Assembly: GCA_900708905.1 (NCBI GenBank)
Contig: CAADRB010000010.1
Coordinates: 2,983,578 to 3,047,577, forward strand
DNA from: Hymenolepis diminuta
Taxonomy: Eukaryota > Platyhelminthes > Cestoda > Cyclophyllidea > Hymenolepididae
Reading direction: 5' to 3'
DNA length: 64,000 nucleotides
The position numbers were made by a program, and so were the translations under genes. The first letter of the stretch is position 1. Each line of letters starts with the position of its first letter. Below are positions 47,831 to 61,180 of the stretch, in pieces. Below the pieces are notes generated by a model, which saw only the letters and a list, made by a program, of their open reading frames with translations, did not search any database and was not told where the DNA came from.

Positions 47831-50099
47831 CAGATAGTCGGGCTTTTTTCCACAGTCTAATAAGTAAAGTGCCCACTCATCAAAATTTACCATTAGTTGA
47901 AACTGTCACTCATCAGAGAATTTCTTATTGGTTAAAATAGAAAGCCAATGTCGATAAACAATGCCATTCATTGCCTCAAATTCTTATTAAGCCAATGGTA
48001 CATTAAATTAGAAGGGAGGCTTTTAAATTATTTTAGCAAAGGAAATTATCAAATAATGATTTCAGGAAAAAAAATTTCAGTGATTTTTTTTAGAGAGTTT
48101 TAATCCTGATTCATAAATATTATTAATGTAAACACCGCCTAATTTCTGATGCATCCGTAAGCGGGCATCGATTTCCTTTAATTAGATTAACTATCTGCTG
48201 CTGTATGTTCTAGAAAATCCTTCAATGCATGCGAATATGTTCCGCTCAAAATCCACTCAATGAATCGGATTCTGACAAAAATTTCAGATGAATTCATTCG
48301 AGCGTTTTTGGAGCATAATACCTTAGGTAAAGGTTAGAGGATTTTAGTTTAGAATGGCTGTATTTATACGGAGTAAAAAGTAAATAAGTGGAAATTTGTC
48401 GGGTTTTCAAAACAAGACTTTTTGAGAGAAAATCTGAATTTTTCTAGAGATATTAATTGCCTTTGTTTCTTATATTTTACTGCAAATAATCATAAGCTAA
48501 AATTACACCAAATTTCGAAAATGTTTAGAAGCTAAGTTAGTTTTCATTTAATGCATATTCCACTGTTTACTTTTCTTTCTGTTTGATACTTGAAATAATT
48601 TTCAAGCTTTGTGCAGAAAGCGTATTTTATAATTATTTTAGATTCAAATCGCCACATGTTCGTACGCAACAACACATGTTATAAACTGGAAACCCAAGGG
48701 TGCAAGTCTAGTATATGCATTCCCCAACCACTAATTTTATTTAAACAAACGGATACAGGAGTTTTAATTTTGGGGACTTGGTATAAAGGTCGGTTCAATG
48801 AAATTCGAAATTTTATATTTGTTCACTACTCAGTTCGAGGTAATAATATGTACTATTGTATTGCGTTACTTCTGGAGATGTTAGGACTGCTTATTCGCCC
48901 GTAATTTGCACCAACCTCGAAGATAAACCAGCATTTCAGTGAGTATCAAGACTGAGAGTGACATTCTGATAATATGGAATTTCCACCTTCGAGATCTTTG
49001 TAGTACTTAAAGCATTCAGCGACTGGACAAATGAGTCACTGCCAGTCGTTGTGCTTGTGGAATAGTGGTTTAATCAATGATGTAAGGGTATAGATTTCTC
49101 AATTAATATCTCTAAATATTGAAGTTCAGTTATTGGGAGGTCGTTATGTTGTTTTGAAAATGATCAAAATCTTCAGAAATTATCCACGGCCCTAGTTTAA
49201 AAAACTATGAATGGAAGCGCATAAATTGGATATCAAAAGTTGGAGAATTATTCTTCGGATTTGAATTTCTTTGGAAAATTCTCCTTCGGTATTTGGGAAT
49301 AAAATAATTATAGAAAAGAAAATCGATTACTCTTATGTATGTGCGTGTTTTGAACCCATATTACATTAAAATATTGCAATAATTACTAGCAGGAAGGAGA
49401 AAATATGAAAAAAATATTTAGATTCACAGTTACTAAATGGGAAATAGGCCATTACCGTACGTGTTTCGATCATTTGTCTATTTTTAACAATAACGCATAT
49501 ACAAACACAGAAAGGGAAGTTTAACATTTTTTATCCTCGGAAAACAACTGAACACTGAGATCAAGAGAGTATTCCAGTAAAGAATGAGGGCGGTGGATTG
49601 AGAAGGTAGTACATAAGGTCAACTCACCAAAAATGTTTCTTTTTAATTCCATCATTGGATGCAGATTTTACACTATTCAAATTTTCAATAAATTCATAAC
49701 TTAACCTTATAATGTTCCTGAAATTCAAAATTCGACTTTTTACCCTCTTTCCTGAGTGAAATCATTTTGTGGCATCCGGAGTTAATTTAGATGGCTAACT
49801 AATTACCATTGATAATGTTTTTCTTCTGATAACTAAGATCCAAGAAGTATAATACTGACTAATATGATCTTAATATATTATTTTAACATTTAAAAGTCTT
49901 CAGATTCGCTTTTATTCAGATCATTTTTCCCCAATAAGAGAGAGTCTTTTTGAATATATCGCCAGGAATCTTAAGTCTTAAGTGGGTGTTTTATAACAGT
50001 TAGTCTTAAACTTCGTTAACAAATCTACCTTGTTATATGTGTGTATATTTTAGTGTCTATTTTTCCCTGTGAGTGAATAATATAAGTACATGTAGGAAA
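47831..50099. other. AT-rich intergenic DNA, nothing recognised
   Basis: The 97-codon plus frame at 48611-48904 starts near an acceptor-like CTTTGTGCAG, but its product shows no domain. Confidence 0.45.
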
Positions 50100-50520
50100 A
50101 GCTCTGCAAATTGCGCGCACCTCCACGTCTATGAAAATAGTTTTAACTGACCGAAATTGTTTTAACCTCAACGCTTCTCTGCCGATTTCTTGTTGTTGTT
50201 GTTATTTCTACAACAGTCTCGTTTAAGAATGAGTCTCCCTTGAAGAATACCTTTTGATGTCTCCCGACCAGGACACATAATGTTAATGCTACTACTGCTA
50301 CAAATCAACAAAACAGCTCACCAGTGCTGATAATTTATTGTTGTGACTCTTCCTCGTCCTCGTCGTTGTGAATGCCGCATTTTGCCGACATTGTTATTGT
50401 TGTTGTTCATTATCTTCTTTCGCTTTCTCCTTCATCTTCTTGATTCGTCATTGCCACGACGCACAAACACAAAATAACCACGGGCGGCACTTTAATAGGG
50501 GGAAAGAGAGAAAGAGAGCA
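50100..50520. other. island with TTG/GTT triplet repeats
   Basis: Contains TTGTTGTTGTTG near 50190, TCCTCGTCCTCGTCGTTG near 50351, TATTGTTGTTGTTC near 50395, and a GAAAGAGAGAAAGAGAG run near 50501. GC and CpG are mildly raised. Candidate regulatory DNA or low-complexity sequence. Confidence 0.3.
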
Positions 50521-53500
50521 CTTGGAATACTTCTTAGTTGACGCGGTGATATCTATTTTCCTTGCTTTCCAAAAATAGGAATGTGGTCATGTACACTGGG
50601 AGAATAAGAGATGCTTCGTCTAAAGGATTGCATATTTTATAAATTTACTTTTTTGTAAGATTCGACTCTTGGATTCCGAAAAGTGTCCATTTTCAGAACT
50701 TTCTGACTACGTGATAAGCGATTTTATCTCGCCTGATGCGAAAAATTATGTGATAAAAATTACTATCATTCATGATTTGAAAGAAAAATCAAACTCAATA
50801 AAATATCAGTTATTTTTTTGTAAACACACAAAATTTATAATATTGGTTATTTATTTAGAAACCAAAAATGCAATTTTTTGTGAAAGCAATATTTTATTTA
50901 TTTGCATCAATTCTATAACAATGTGCACGAAATATGAATTTGGGAAAAAAACTAATAATAGCGAAGGGAGTTCTGATAAACGAAAGAGGGAAAGTGAGGG
51001 AGGGCTTTTAACAGTCCCTTTCTCTCCTTCAAATACCACACCCTTCAGATAAGCTCTAATTATCCTTCTTGAGGACACGCGCCGTTTTCTGTTTACTCAG
51101 TGTTAATAATAGTGATAATTCAATTTATCTCCACTCTCTGAAGAAAAACGCATCATTTAATTTTAATTTTAGAGTGTGTCTTAATTAGGGGCGGCGAAAT
51201 GAATGGTGAATGAATTGCCCCCTTACATTATTGTTAAGGCATTAAGTTTTTCACTTAATAAATTATAATCAGATGTGTTAAACTTCATTTCTATTTTTTG
51301 TAATTTCACCCTTAAAAGGCCATATTTAAAATGTCATTCAGTATAGCAATTATTTTCTTAATTTTCTTACCATTATTTCTCCATTTGCATTCGACCATCC
51401 TACTCAGCAGTCGGTGTCTAAACCTACCATTGCTTTTTCAACTTACTTTCGGCGTCACTTTGCCACCTCTATTTCTTGAAAGAATATATACATGTCATGA
51501 AGGTGTTTTGAGATTAAGATCGTTCAATATGAATGAGAATATGTAAAAAAGTTTTATCACATAGGTAGATGAGCTGCATTTGGAATGCTCAAATCAATAC
51601 TATTCGATTGTAAATAAATCTTTATAACATTTTACGCTCCTGATTACTGAACTTTAAAAATTAATCCACCGCCATTGGTAACTATCTAATTAATTAAAAG
51701 TAAGAGGTATCAATATTTTGAAAAATGGTTTTGAAACTGCTTTTCTTCCAGCTTAATAAAACGCACTTATCGAGGATCCAATGCAGTTCCTTTGCTGTTT
51801 ACACTTTGGATTAAGCTAAAGACTTCATTGCCAAACATGATCTATTTTTGAGAGGAAAGGATTCTCCTAGCGTACTTTATTTCTTAAATTTTTGAAAGAA
51901 ATAGGTGTGCACTAATTCTCGTCATCTGGTAACCGATGGTTTTTCCAACCATTCAATCAGATTTTCTCAGTTATGTGCATTGATACTTCTATTTAAATGT
52001 TTATTTCCATGTGATTCTACAGAATCTATTTACTACCACTAGCCCATTTGTTCTTATGAAATGGGAAATTATTTTACCCTATAACTGCCATTATTTAATA
52101 TGCTACTATATCGATTTTTTAAATATAAGAAAGTGAAAATAAGCATTTGATTCAAGTATTTAAGAGCTGTATTAGCTATTCATCGGAGAGATTATCCTTG
52201 ATGAATCAAGTTTGGACGTATTCAAGTGCCCATTAGAACAGAGAATTAGAAAAATGGACAAAATAAACATCTCTCAAGATTATCGGTTAAACTCTAAAAC
52301 AAAAGACAAGGCGTTAATGAAAGACACATCCATTAAGAAGAGGAGGGCTGGGTTATTCTCTCCTCAATTTGTTATGTGCACTCACCTACTTGACAATATC
52401 TAATTATCTCCAGCCCTTTCTTCTACTACTGTTTACTTCAAGAGTATCAATTTCTGCCCAACTGGACTATGTGCTGATTGTGCCTTACTTATCATAAGCC
52501 GTTGGTGCTTCTTTTAGAAGTTTATTTTTATCTAGGGAAGTGATAGCCATAGAATAAAAAGTAACTTTCTAAGACATATTTTTGTCCTTTTTTATTTTTG
52601 GCACATTTTTTCTGAATGCATCTAGAAGTTACCATTGAAACCAAAAAAATATGATTGCGGTTGGTTATCTAAGGGACATAAGCAACTGAAATTGTCAAGA
52701 TTCTTATTAATTGTAATCTTGACTCTGTGATAAATAGGCAGAAGTTAACGTGTAATTTGAACTTTCAGTATTTAGATCATTATAAATCGTATCAATCCTG
52801 AACTGCCGAAGGTACATTGGATAAAATTTGAAATACTGAAATTCATGTGATGTGTGTGGAAAAAACGTTCGAGTTGAAAGTAAAGTTGAAGTACGTTTAG
52901 AGGTGGAATTAAAGCAAGAAAAATGTTCTTCGATTTCCTTATGAAGACAATAAATTTAGGGATTCAGCCATGTTTCAAAAAGTATTTTTGTTAAGAAATG
53001 AAAGAAAAATGATTGGAATTGAGATAACGATAGAGCGATATCTAACACCGATAAGAAACAGCGCAAATGGAGTGGCGTCGATTATCATAAGATATTCTCG
53101 GACTAGATTAAATAAAACCTCTGGTATAGTCGTCAACAAACATATTAAAAACAAATAATTAGTGAATTGATGTGGAAGCATATTTTTTAAGATTATGCAT
53201 CTTCCATGTCTTTGAAATCAGCGTCTTGGAAGAAAGCTGAATATCGAAGTGTCGAATATTAAGAAGCATCCGTGATAGTAGCAAATGGATATTTTCAGAT
53301 AAGACATTTCGTATTATGAGAGAAGCGAAAGTAATTTATTTTACCAGATAGAGTATGATATAGAGTAATCATAATATTACATATTAATCGATCGCTCGCG
53401 AATCCTCTTAACTTAACAAAATATTCATGTCGGATACAAAGAACGTGCAAAGAAGAAATTGGCCAATCAATCATCCTTCCCTTTTTGTGTACTTTCATAT

Positions 53501-54539
53501 ATTAATTTTAATTTCAAGTCTCCTCAACGAAGGGAAGAGAAAATTTTCTTGTGAATATTACTTTCACAATGACTAAAAATTAAAGCAGGAAAGGAAAATC
53601 AAAATGCAGAAAATGCAATCATAAGACCTTCTGTATATTAAATCCTGAAAGCTACACATCCTATAGTCCAATTCATATGTTCTATACCATCTTTAAATAA
53701 ACGAACTTATTATTAAATGCAAGGGAGAGTTAGTAGAAATTTCGGATACGGCAAAATTGAGTTCTAGATAGTTTCGGAAACAAGAAAATAAATTTTCTGA
53801 CCATATGAATCCCTGAAATTTTGTAGAAGTTCTGTTAAATAATCTTATCTTCACTTAACCACTATCCGGAAATTCAATCATTGAAGTGTTTCTGAAGGTT
53901 ATTCGCCTATCATTAGTTCTTCAATCCAATAGATTGCACTGCCCAGTGGAGAATGTACCAGCTTTTTTACTGAAATATGAAAACATTCCATTCTCTACTC
54001 ACAAGAACTGTGCTGAGAATAAAAAGAGTACATAATGCGCTAATGTCTAAAAAAGCTACTCATCTTCTCGTCCGAAACGGTCAGTCACCATACTGATTGT
54101 ATCGGTCCATAGACGCCGTGTTTAATCAGTGCTTCTTCTGTGTACTTTTATATGCAACTCTGGGCAGTCATCATCATTATAAAGGAACTTTTATGGCTGT
54201 TTTAAAATGCAGTATGAGTAATACAGCATACTTATTGCCAAATAAGGAGTGAAATATAGTTTATCCTTCTGTTGCTTGTTTATTTGCAATTTGAACTTTA
54301 TTCTTGTGGCTGTCCACAAGTCTCCCAGTCTGAGTCATGTCCGGCCTTCACAAACACAAAGAAAAAGGTATAAATCTTCGACATTATCAATTTATTTGGT
54401 TTCCGCACTGTCAGCCCAAATTTCGAGAGTATTTTAATATATTTTCGACAACTGAAGTTAATGAAATCAGATGAGCAATAATCAGCAAAAATAAATGAAA
54501 ATTACATTTGATTAATATTCGTCAGTTTGATAGGAGTAT
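50521..54539. other. long AT-rich intergenic stretch, nothing recognised
   Basis: Many 62-127 codon frames (for example 50669-51052) have Ile/Lys/Asn/Phe-dominated composition and no domain. A purine patch lies at 50985-51005. Confidence 0.45.
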
Positions 54540-54830
54540 ATGCACAGTTTGGACAAGCTAAGATATCATACACTGAAGGGAGATGGGACTCAGATTTCTA
54601 ACATTGTTCTTGGTAAACTTCTGAAGTCTACTAAGGGAAGGGTTAATAATTTCAACTTGGGTAGAGAGAATGTATTCTTCAGCCACTCCGATGGCAAGCT
54701 CCTCTTGTTGACCACGGTTGGCAAATGTGGTTGGTCATCCACTTCACTGAATATACACCCGATAGCCATTGATCCCGTGACTACTAACGTAGCAGACTTG
54801 GACTTTGGTCCCAGCATTTGAGTCTTTTAC
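54540..54830. other. GC-raised patch open in both strands, possible coding relic
   Basis: Plus frame 54540-54821 (93 codons) and minus frame 54590-54817 (75 codons, ATG-started) overlap. A third, minus frame contains FANRGQQEELAIGVAEEYIL and NPSLSRLQKFTKNNVRNLSP between stops. The patch is less AT-rich than its flanks. Which frame, if any, was coding cannot be decided by eye. Confidence 0.25.
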
Positions 54831-55999
54831 ATTACTTTATTCATTTTTAAATGATTTGTTTCCTTTAAAATATTATTAGACTTAATTATTTTAAACACAT
54901 TTCCCAGAAGATGGGTCACATTGATTCATAGTCTTCCAAAGTTGAAACACTGACATTTTCATCACTCCGCCTTTTAAAGTGGATATTTCTTCAAATGAAT
55001 TTCAAAAGAACTCTTGAATCTGCCCTTCATCTACTTAAAAAAATAAAAGGGAGCAAGCTCATCATGTTATTTCAGATATGGCTAATTTTGACTGCAACGT
55101 GTGTGGAATTTGCGATAGATTCAGAATATCTAGAATATCTGGTAATGAAATATGTTGATGAGCTTTCGTAATAATCCATGAACTTTACATTATTGAGAGG
55201 CAGAGGACTATTTCATATAAGTATGATGATTTTTAATTTATTACTGAAAATCTTATTATAGTAATCCTCAATCTTATTGAAATAAAATCTCATTTTCGAC
55301 GTTTACCCTGGTTAGCAACAAGACATTATAGAACCTGTCCGATAGTGAAATTCGCATTATGCCACCTCTCTATTCTTCATCCAAAAAATTCTGCCTGTTT
55401 ATTCGTTACTATCATATTAGTGGTTCAATAATGCTGAAATGTGGTCAGTGAAATTAAGATCTAATCGGTTAATAAGTGAGCCTTCAATTTTCATGATCGA
55501 TTTTGCAAATAGAACCGTATCCTAGAAAATGCTTGTTTGTAAGGCTGATTTTAAAATATGCAGCTATGTATATTCGTACTCAATTAACGGTTTTGACGGT
55601 ACAATTTGACATTTTGCTTTAGTTGATTAATTAAAACAAATGTGGAAGCTAAATGGAGATAACAACTTTGTAGTTATCACTATCTTCTTCATTTATTTAT
55701 GCTGTGATGGAAAAAAATAATACAAATCTTATGCTTTTATCTGAAAAGGGAATCTATTTGTTCAAAGCCGCCGAGAATACCTGATGAAAAAAACTTTTAT
55801 TGGAATCCAAATTATTTTTTTTCATGGAAAGTCCGGGAAATTATGAAATACGGATCAGATTTTTGATAAAAACAAAATTTTTTGAATCGTTCATTTGATT
55901 GTTGCGAGGGTCATATTTCGCTAAGGTTTAATCATTTTCTTAAACTTTTTTTAAGAAATTTCTGAGTAGCTCTAAAAAGAGAGTTTCGCGAGCAAGATT
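54831..55999. other. AT-rich intergenic DNA, nothing recognised
   Basis: No supported feature. Confidence 0.45.
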
Positions 56000-56660
56000 T
56001 CTGCTCTATGAAGTGGAAAGTTTGTGTTGATGCAAAGCAAAAGGCGCTAAACCGTTTACTCCCAAATGTTCTTTCCCCTCCTCTTTTTTACCCTCAGCGT
56101 CTAGCCACTTGGACTTCTTTTACGCTCATCTCATTACTGATTCTCCTTGTAATTTTATTGGTGGGAAAAATGACTTCCTTTGAGAATCTAGTTCAACTTA
56201 CTCTTCACACAGCTTCATGAGGGTGATTCGAAAGCGGGGTGTTAGGTTAAAGAAGGGAGGAGGGGTTAATCGCATATGGCGAAATCAAGACACTTTGAAG
56301 TTTTTTCAGTAGTCGTCGCAACGCCATAGGGGCTTGAAAGAAGGGGATGAAGAAGAAGGAAGAAGGGTGGTGGAAAGACCATCTGGGTAGGTAGGACAGA
56401 GACGGGGTTGACAGCAGATAATCTGGCGCGCGGCGAAAAAACGCGGACATCAAAGTGGGGGAACAAAGTCATCGTGCTTACACGATTCTGCTCTGCGTGT
56501 GTGCTCATGCTCCGCACTTTTAACTCTTTCAAAAACGCCACCTAACTGTGCTTTTTTGTGTCACCGGCGGTCTTTCGCAACCTTGTGTCTCGCAAGCGCT
56601 TTAGTTACCAGAATAAGTAACTAAGCTGTGAACTCAGTCTCTCTCTCACTCTTGTTCAAA
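56000..56660. other. GC/CpG-raised island with purine block
   Basis: A purine block at 56339-56372 (GAAGGGGATGAAGAAGAAGG) is followed by CTGGCGCGCGGCGAAAAAAC (56424-56443) and CACCGGCGGTCTTTCGC (56562-56578). It ends in a CT tract near 56640. Overlapping minus-strand frames of 68 and 91 codons follow from the composition. Candidate promoter or enhancer. Confidence 0.3.
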
Positions 56661-59089
56661 AAGTCACTTTGAAGTAATTCATTATAGAGCAGCATTTTCA
56701 TGTGAGTGCATTTGACGGGGAGCTTTTACTGTCAGTAACCCGGAAAAATTAGTTTTACCTAAATTACCTTTCCACTCATTTATACCACCCGTTTATTAAT
56801 AAAGATAGCTGACATTACATTACTCGTACAAGTGGATACATAATTGTAGCTGAGATGGAATAATTTTGGGAAAGGATAGGAAACTGTTTTTGGGAGTTAC
56901 GACCATTTCTTCTTTTTTCTCAGCTCAGAAGTCACTGAGTTATAACAGATGTATTGAAGAGAATTCTTTTAAACCTTATATCAACATTAAAGGATGACAT
57001 TCTGATATATGGCTTCCTAAACGCTGTCTTTTACAAAACTTAAATGTACAAGAAGTCCTTATTGAATGTTGCACCTGAGAAACAATGATCCTGTAGACAG
57101 TACAAGAGCACTGCTTTCTTTTTCGAAAAAAATTGCTTATAGTTGGCAGTATTCCACTTCACCGTTTCCTCCCGAATTTCTTCAGATGGGATCTTATGAG
57201 TTTAGCGACGGGAGTGGACATTGGCGGCCCTATTAGCCATGATAGTCTGGTCAAATCAAATACTTCTTTGTCGTCTTGACCGACTTGGCTTAGACATTTT
57301 TAGTTTAAACTTTCCTTCTCGTTCTCTCTGGTAATTCTTGGCTTTCCCATGAATTATAATATTATAAAAACTAAATGAGTGCGTTGGGACCGAAGAATAA
57401 GGTGCTAGTTTTACTATTTTCAAAGGTTTATTGGATTGTATTGCAAAGAAAGGCATTTTTAATCTATTTTAATTTTTATTAAATAACTAGGATTCAAAAA
57501 TTTTCCTTTTTATTGGCTCAATATTTTTATCATACTAGTCGAAAAAACTATACTCTTCATTATTATTATTGCAGTTGAAGTCATCTCGAAGGGGTTGAAA
57601 TCAATAATTGATATGTTTCCTTTAGTCAGATTCCATAATTTTCACAAGAATTTTACACTTTGTCCATTTCCTATTCACCATTTAAAATCCCATTCCCCAG
57701 AGAATGGTACTAAGTGAGTGATTTAGGACCTCATTATCGAAATTAGAGGAAAGAGGCCAATTCATCTCTTTTCTTTAATTTGACCCGAGAAAAAAGGCAA
57801 AAAAAATAAAAAAGATGCTCTATTGAAGTTGATTAGCCTCTCGCTTAAGTGTCGTAAAATGATGATATTTCTTTCCTATAAGGCCTGCAAAAAATACTCA
57901 TTCATTTCTTCGCCTTCGGTCAATTTTCTGATGTGAGATTAGACAAGCGGGCCTCTGATTAATTGGAACAAATGGTGGATTCAACAGCTGCACAAACCTA
58001 TACAAACTTAATAAAGAATTGTAATTTTACTGATTTGTGAGTCAGTTACCGATTATCTTTAACCCCTAGATAAAGTGTCGGTGATTAGAGACTGAGGGAC
58101 GGGGGGAACAAACTTACCGCCTTTTTCTCAGCTGGACTCTTCGATGGTAATTAAGAAAATAACTTCAAATCAAAGAGATTTATGTGAAAAATTGGTCATA
58201 TTAGATGGAACTTAGTGGGAACATTGAAAGGAAACCTGAGATTTTAGCTGAATATGAAAATTAGTGTATCTGTATTTAATATACTTGTGGATTGCAAAAC
58301 ATACTAAACTAGATGGATACATTAGTTTCTTACAACTAATAACGCAGCTTTTGAATCTGTGAAGTTCAAACAAATTAGAACCTTTATTAATGTGAAATAA
58401 AGAGAGAATAAATGAATGTAAATCTTTGTTTCTTGAAAACTGTCATATACACAATTTCCTGTTATGCTGTCTTTAAAGTCATATTCCAATGGAGATTAAG
58501 GCACCAAAAACGTTTAAACAAGAAGTTCACAAGAATGAAGAGGTCCAAATCGCTAAGTAATATCAAAAGAAATGGAATGGTTGTTCATGCCACTATGATT
58601 AATTTGCATCTTCTTACAGATCTGAACGGGCAGATGAGATTATTTTAAACACTGAAAATTGTTGAATAATTAGTAATAATCAATCACTTAATAAGTCTTA
58701 CTATTCTTGGAATAAGTTTGAAAATTTTGATATTTTAACTTTTAATTTGCGCTACTTTTTTTAAATGCTTATATTATCAGTCATATTGCTTGAATCTATT
58801 TTCGAGATAACCATAGACATAGATATTAACATAGATATTATAGATATTAAGTTTAATACATTGAAATAATTCAATATCGAAGCACTTTATAGCAAATCAC
58901 AACGGAATTTTATATTTTTTCAAAATTCCTTTTTCTTTTGATTAAATTTTATAAATGATTGTTAGGAGTTTTAGTCCACAAAATCCGTCCGTAAGAATTT
59001 ACAACGGGTGGTTCTCGTTAAAGCCTATGCAGTCATAAACTTCTTTTCTCCCAAAACAATTGCGGCCTCAACAATTTACATGCCTGCTA
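56661..59089. other. AT-rich intergenic DNA with a short ATAGATATT repeat
   Basis: CATAGATATTA-like units repeat three to four times at 58812-58850. Nothing else is recognised. Confidence 0.45.
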
Positions 59090-60000
59090 ATATGTATCTA
59101 CATTGTTCAACCAAGCAAGATGGGCCATTGTAACCGCGTTGTAACTTGGCAAATTAAATGCGATTAGACAATTATGGTGTGTCCAGTGAAAAGAGAGACA
59201 AGAATACACAAACGTGTACGAGACGTGCAAGCAAGACAAACGAGACATAAACCAGAGGTAGACGAGACACTCAAAAACGCCGAAAGGTAGATGGAGCGGG
59301 TGGGAAAAATTCGTTTGATGTCGCATACGACAAGAGGACAACGACCAGCCCAGGTCTCTTCTTGAAGGGTGTTTTATGACTTTGTTTTTCCCGACTACCT
59401 CGCGTCCTAGTGTTTACAAAAATCACCTTCAGCATTCTCGCGACACAATCCTATACCTCTCTGTCCTCCCTACTCCCACCTTTTATTGTTGTCGTCCGCT
59501 CTCTTTCCTCACACTGGAAGTCAGGAGTTTGGGTACCCATGCGTGAGGAGAACAGAGACATCAAAGCGCTCTCTCTCTTTCCCTCTATTTCACTCTCTTC
59601 CTCTCTCTGACCCAGGGAGNGGGGTAGCGGTAACACATACGCACATCCCAGCGCTGTATACCGCGTGCGTTCGCCACGGCGTCAAAGAGTATGCGGCGAA
59701 ACAAAACTTTAGTTATATGGATTATAGTGGAAGAGGGTGGTGAATGAGGGGAACAGACACCCTGCTATTCCTGTGTGCTTACTCCGGACGTAAGAGTGAG
59801 GGAGCAAGATAGAAAAAACATCAACTCTGAAAAGCTAATCAACCTGTTAATGGTATTCTCAGAGTGAGAGAGTTAACGCGCACCTTTTTGAAGCACCATT
59901 AAAGGAAGGAAGTGGGTTGGTACCTTATTCCACTCTCCTTCTCCACCACCATCGCCTGCTCAATTCTCAATCCCCTCTTTTTCCATTCATTAAAACTCAA
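59090..60000. other. largest composition island; single N at 59620
   Basis: GAGAC-type motifs repeat at 59191-59270 (AGAGAGACAAG, ACGAGACGTGC, ACGAGACATAAACC, ACGAGACACTC). A C/T-rich block and a CT microsatellite lie at 59560-59610, followed by the N. CpG-rich text follows (TACCGCGTGCGTTCGCCACGG, from about 59660). Short frames on both strands overlap. Candidate regulatory DNA or promoter. Confidence 0.35.
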
Positions 60001-60599
60001 AGCTAATAAATAAATCAATTAGGGAAATTAATCCAAGACATGGTGATGATTACAATGTTGATATATTATGCATTCAATGGATCATATTTTTAACCAGAAA
60101 AGATATTTGGGGTCAGTTCTTCAATCATTACACATTATTCATTTAGGTACGACGTCTTTTTTGCCAGCATGCTTTAACCTTAACGGGAGGACGATTAAAA
60201 CTACTTATAACAAGTTGGATTTAAACGCTTCTTTTAGAAGGCGTTCGAAAGGGATGTATCTATTCTCGAACGCATCTAAAGAAGGTAGATTAGAGTGGGA
60301 GAAAGGTATTTTAAGGTCTCACACATTAATTAATTTCTATACTGTGTAGCAATGTTTGTGGTGATTGGTTGTTCTGATCGTTAATTACGTAGAGGTGGAA
60401 GCTCACACCGATCACTGGAGGATGGGCATCAAGGTTGTAATCTGCGACTTATTAGGAATTCATTTCTGCCACTTTAAGTTATCTCTCTCTTTAAGATTGG
60501 GAAAAAATGTGGCGATGAACGCTAAGATATACTTAGGATAGTCGATAGAGTCTGTGCATATACCAAAGGTCATTTATCAAGTAAATTTTATGACTATTT
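60001..60599. other. intergenic DNA, nothing recognised
   Basis: A 93-codon plus frame (60068-60349) has no domain. Confidence 0.4.
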
Positions 60600-61180
60600 G
60601 CCTTTATTGCAATCTCACTGGCAATGGTAGGGGCAAAGTGGTAGGGTCGGATGCTACCGAAGGATGGAACGGAAGAATGGACGCGCGTAAACATGGCCTC
60701 CTTTGAAGTGCGTGCCGCTGGTTTTATCGCCATGTTGTGTTGTGTTGTGTATTCAATTCTGGGGTTGTCCGATTTGTATGCAGGCAGCCTCTCGCTTAAT
60801 ACGTGTTTGTGGGTACGGTGGGTGATTGTTTTCGTTATATTTTTCCATTCATTCACCATTAGATAGGTGTGGGTGTGAGTGGGGCGAGAAAGAGAAGGTT
60901 CGGAGCTGCTGAATGGCCGGATAATGCGTGCGTGCTCGAACGGAAAGACAGAGGGTTGGGTAGGTAGGTGGGCGATCATGCCGACAAAAGAAAAAAGGCC
61001 CGACGACACCACTTCAAAGCAGCAAACTCTTTTGCTTTGCATTGGCGCACAGTACTGGCCCCATCACACGCATTAGGCATGACTGTAATGCCATCACCAT
61101 CACCACCACCTCAGCTCTCTACCCAAATATTCGACCCCTTCGCCCTCTTTCGAGAGAGTTTCCAGTTTCCATGTTAATCA
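60600..61180. other. GC/CpG-raised island with GTTGT and CAC/CAT repeats
   Basis: Contains (GTTGT)n at about 60733-60750, GTGTGGGTGTGAGTGGGGCG near 60867, TGCGTGCGTGCTCG near 60925, and a CATCACCATCACCACCACC stretch at 61092-61110. A 169-codon minus-strand frame (60533-61042) is the longest open frame in the desert. It overlaps plus-strand frames and has no recognisable domain. Confidence 0.3.

Noticed and set aside
60533..61042. 169-codon minus-strand frame
   Set aside because: Longest frame in the desert, but in a GC-raised island with competing plus-strand frames and no recognisable domain; not called as a gene without homology or RNA evidence.
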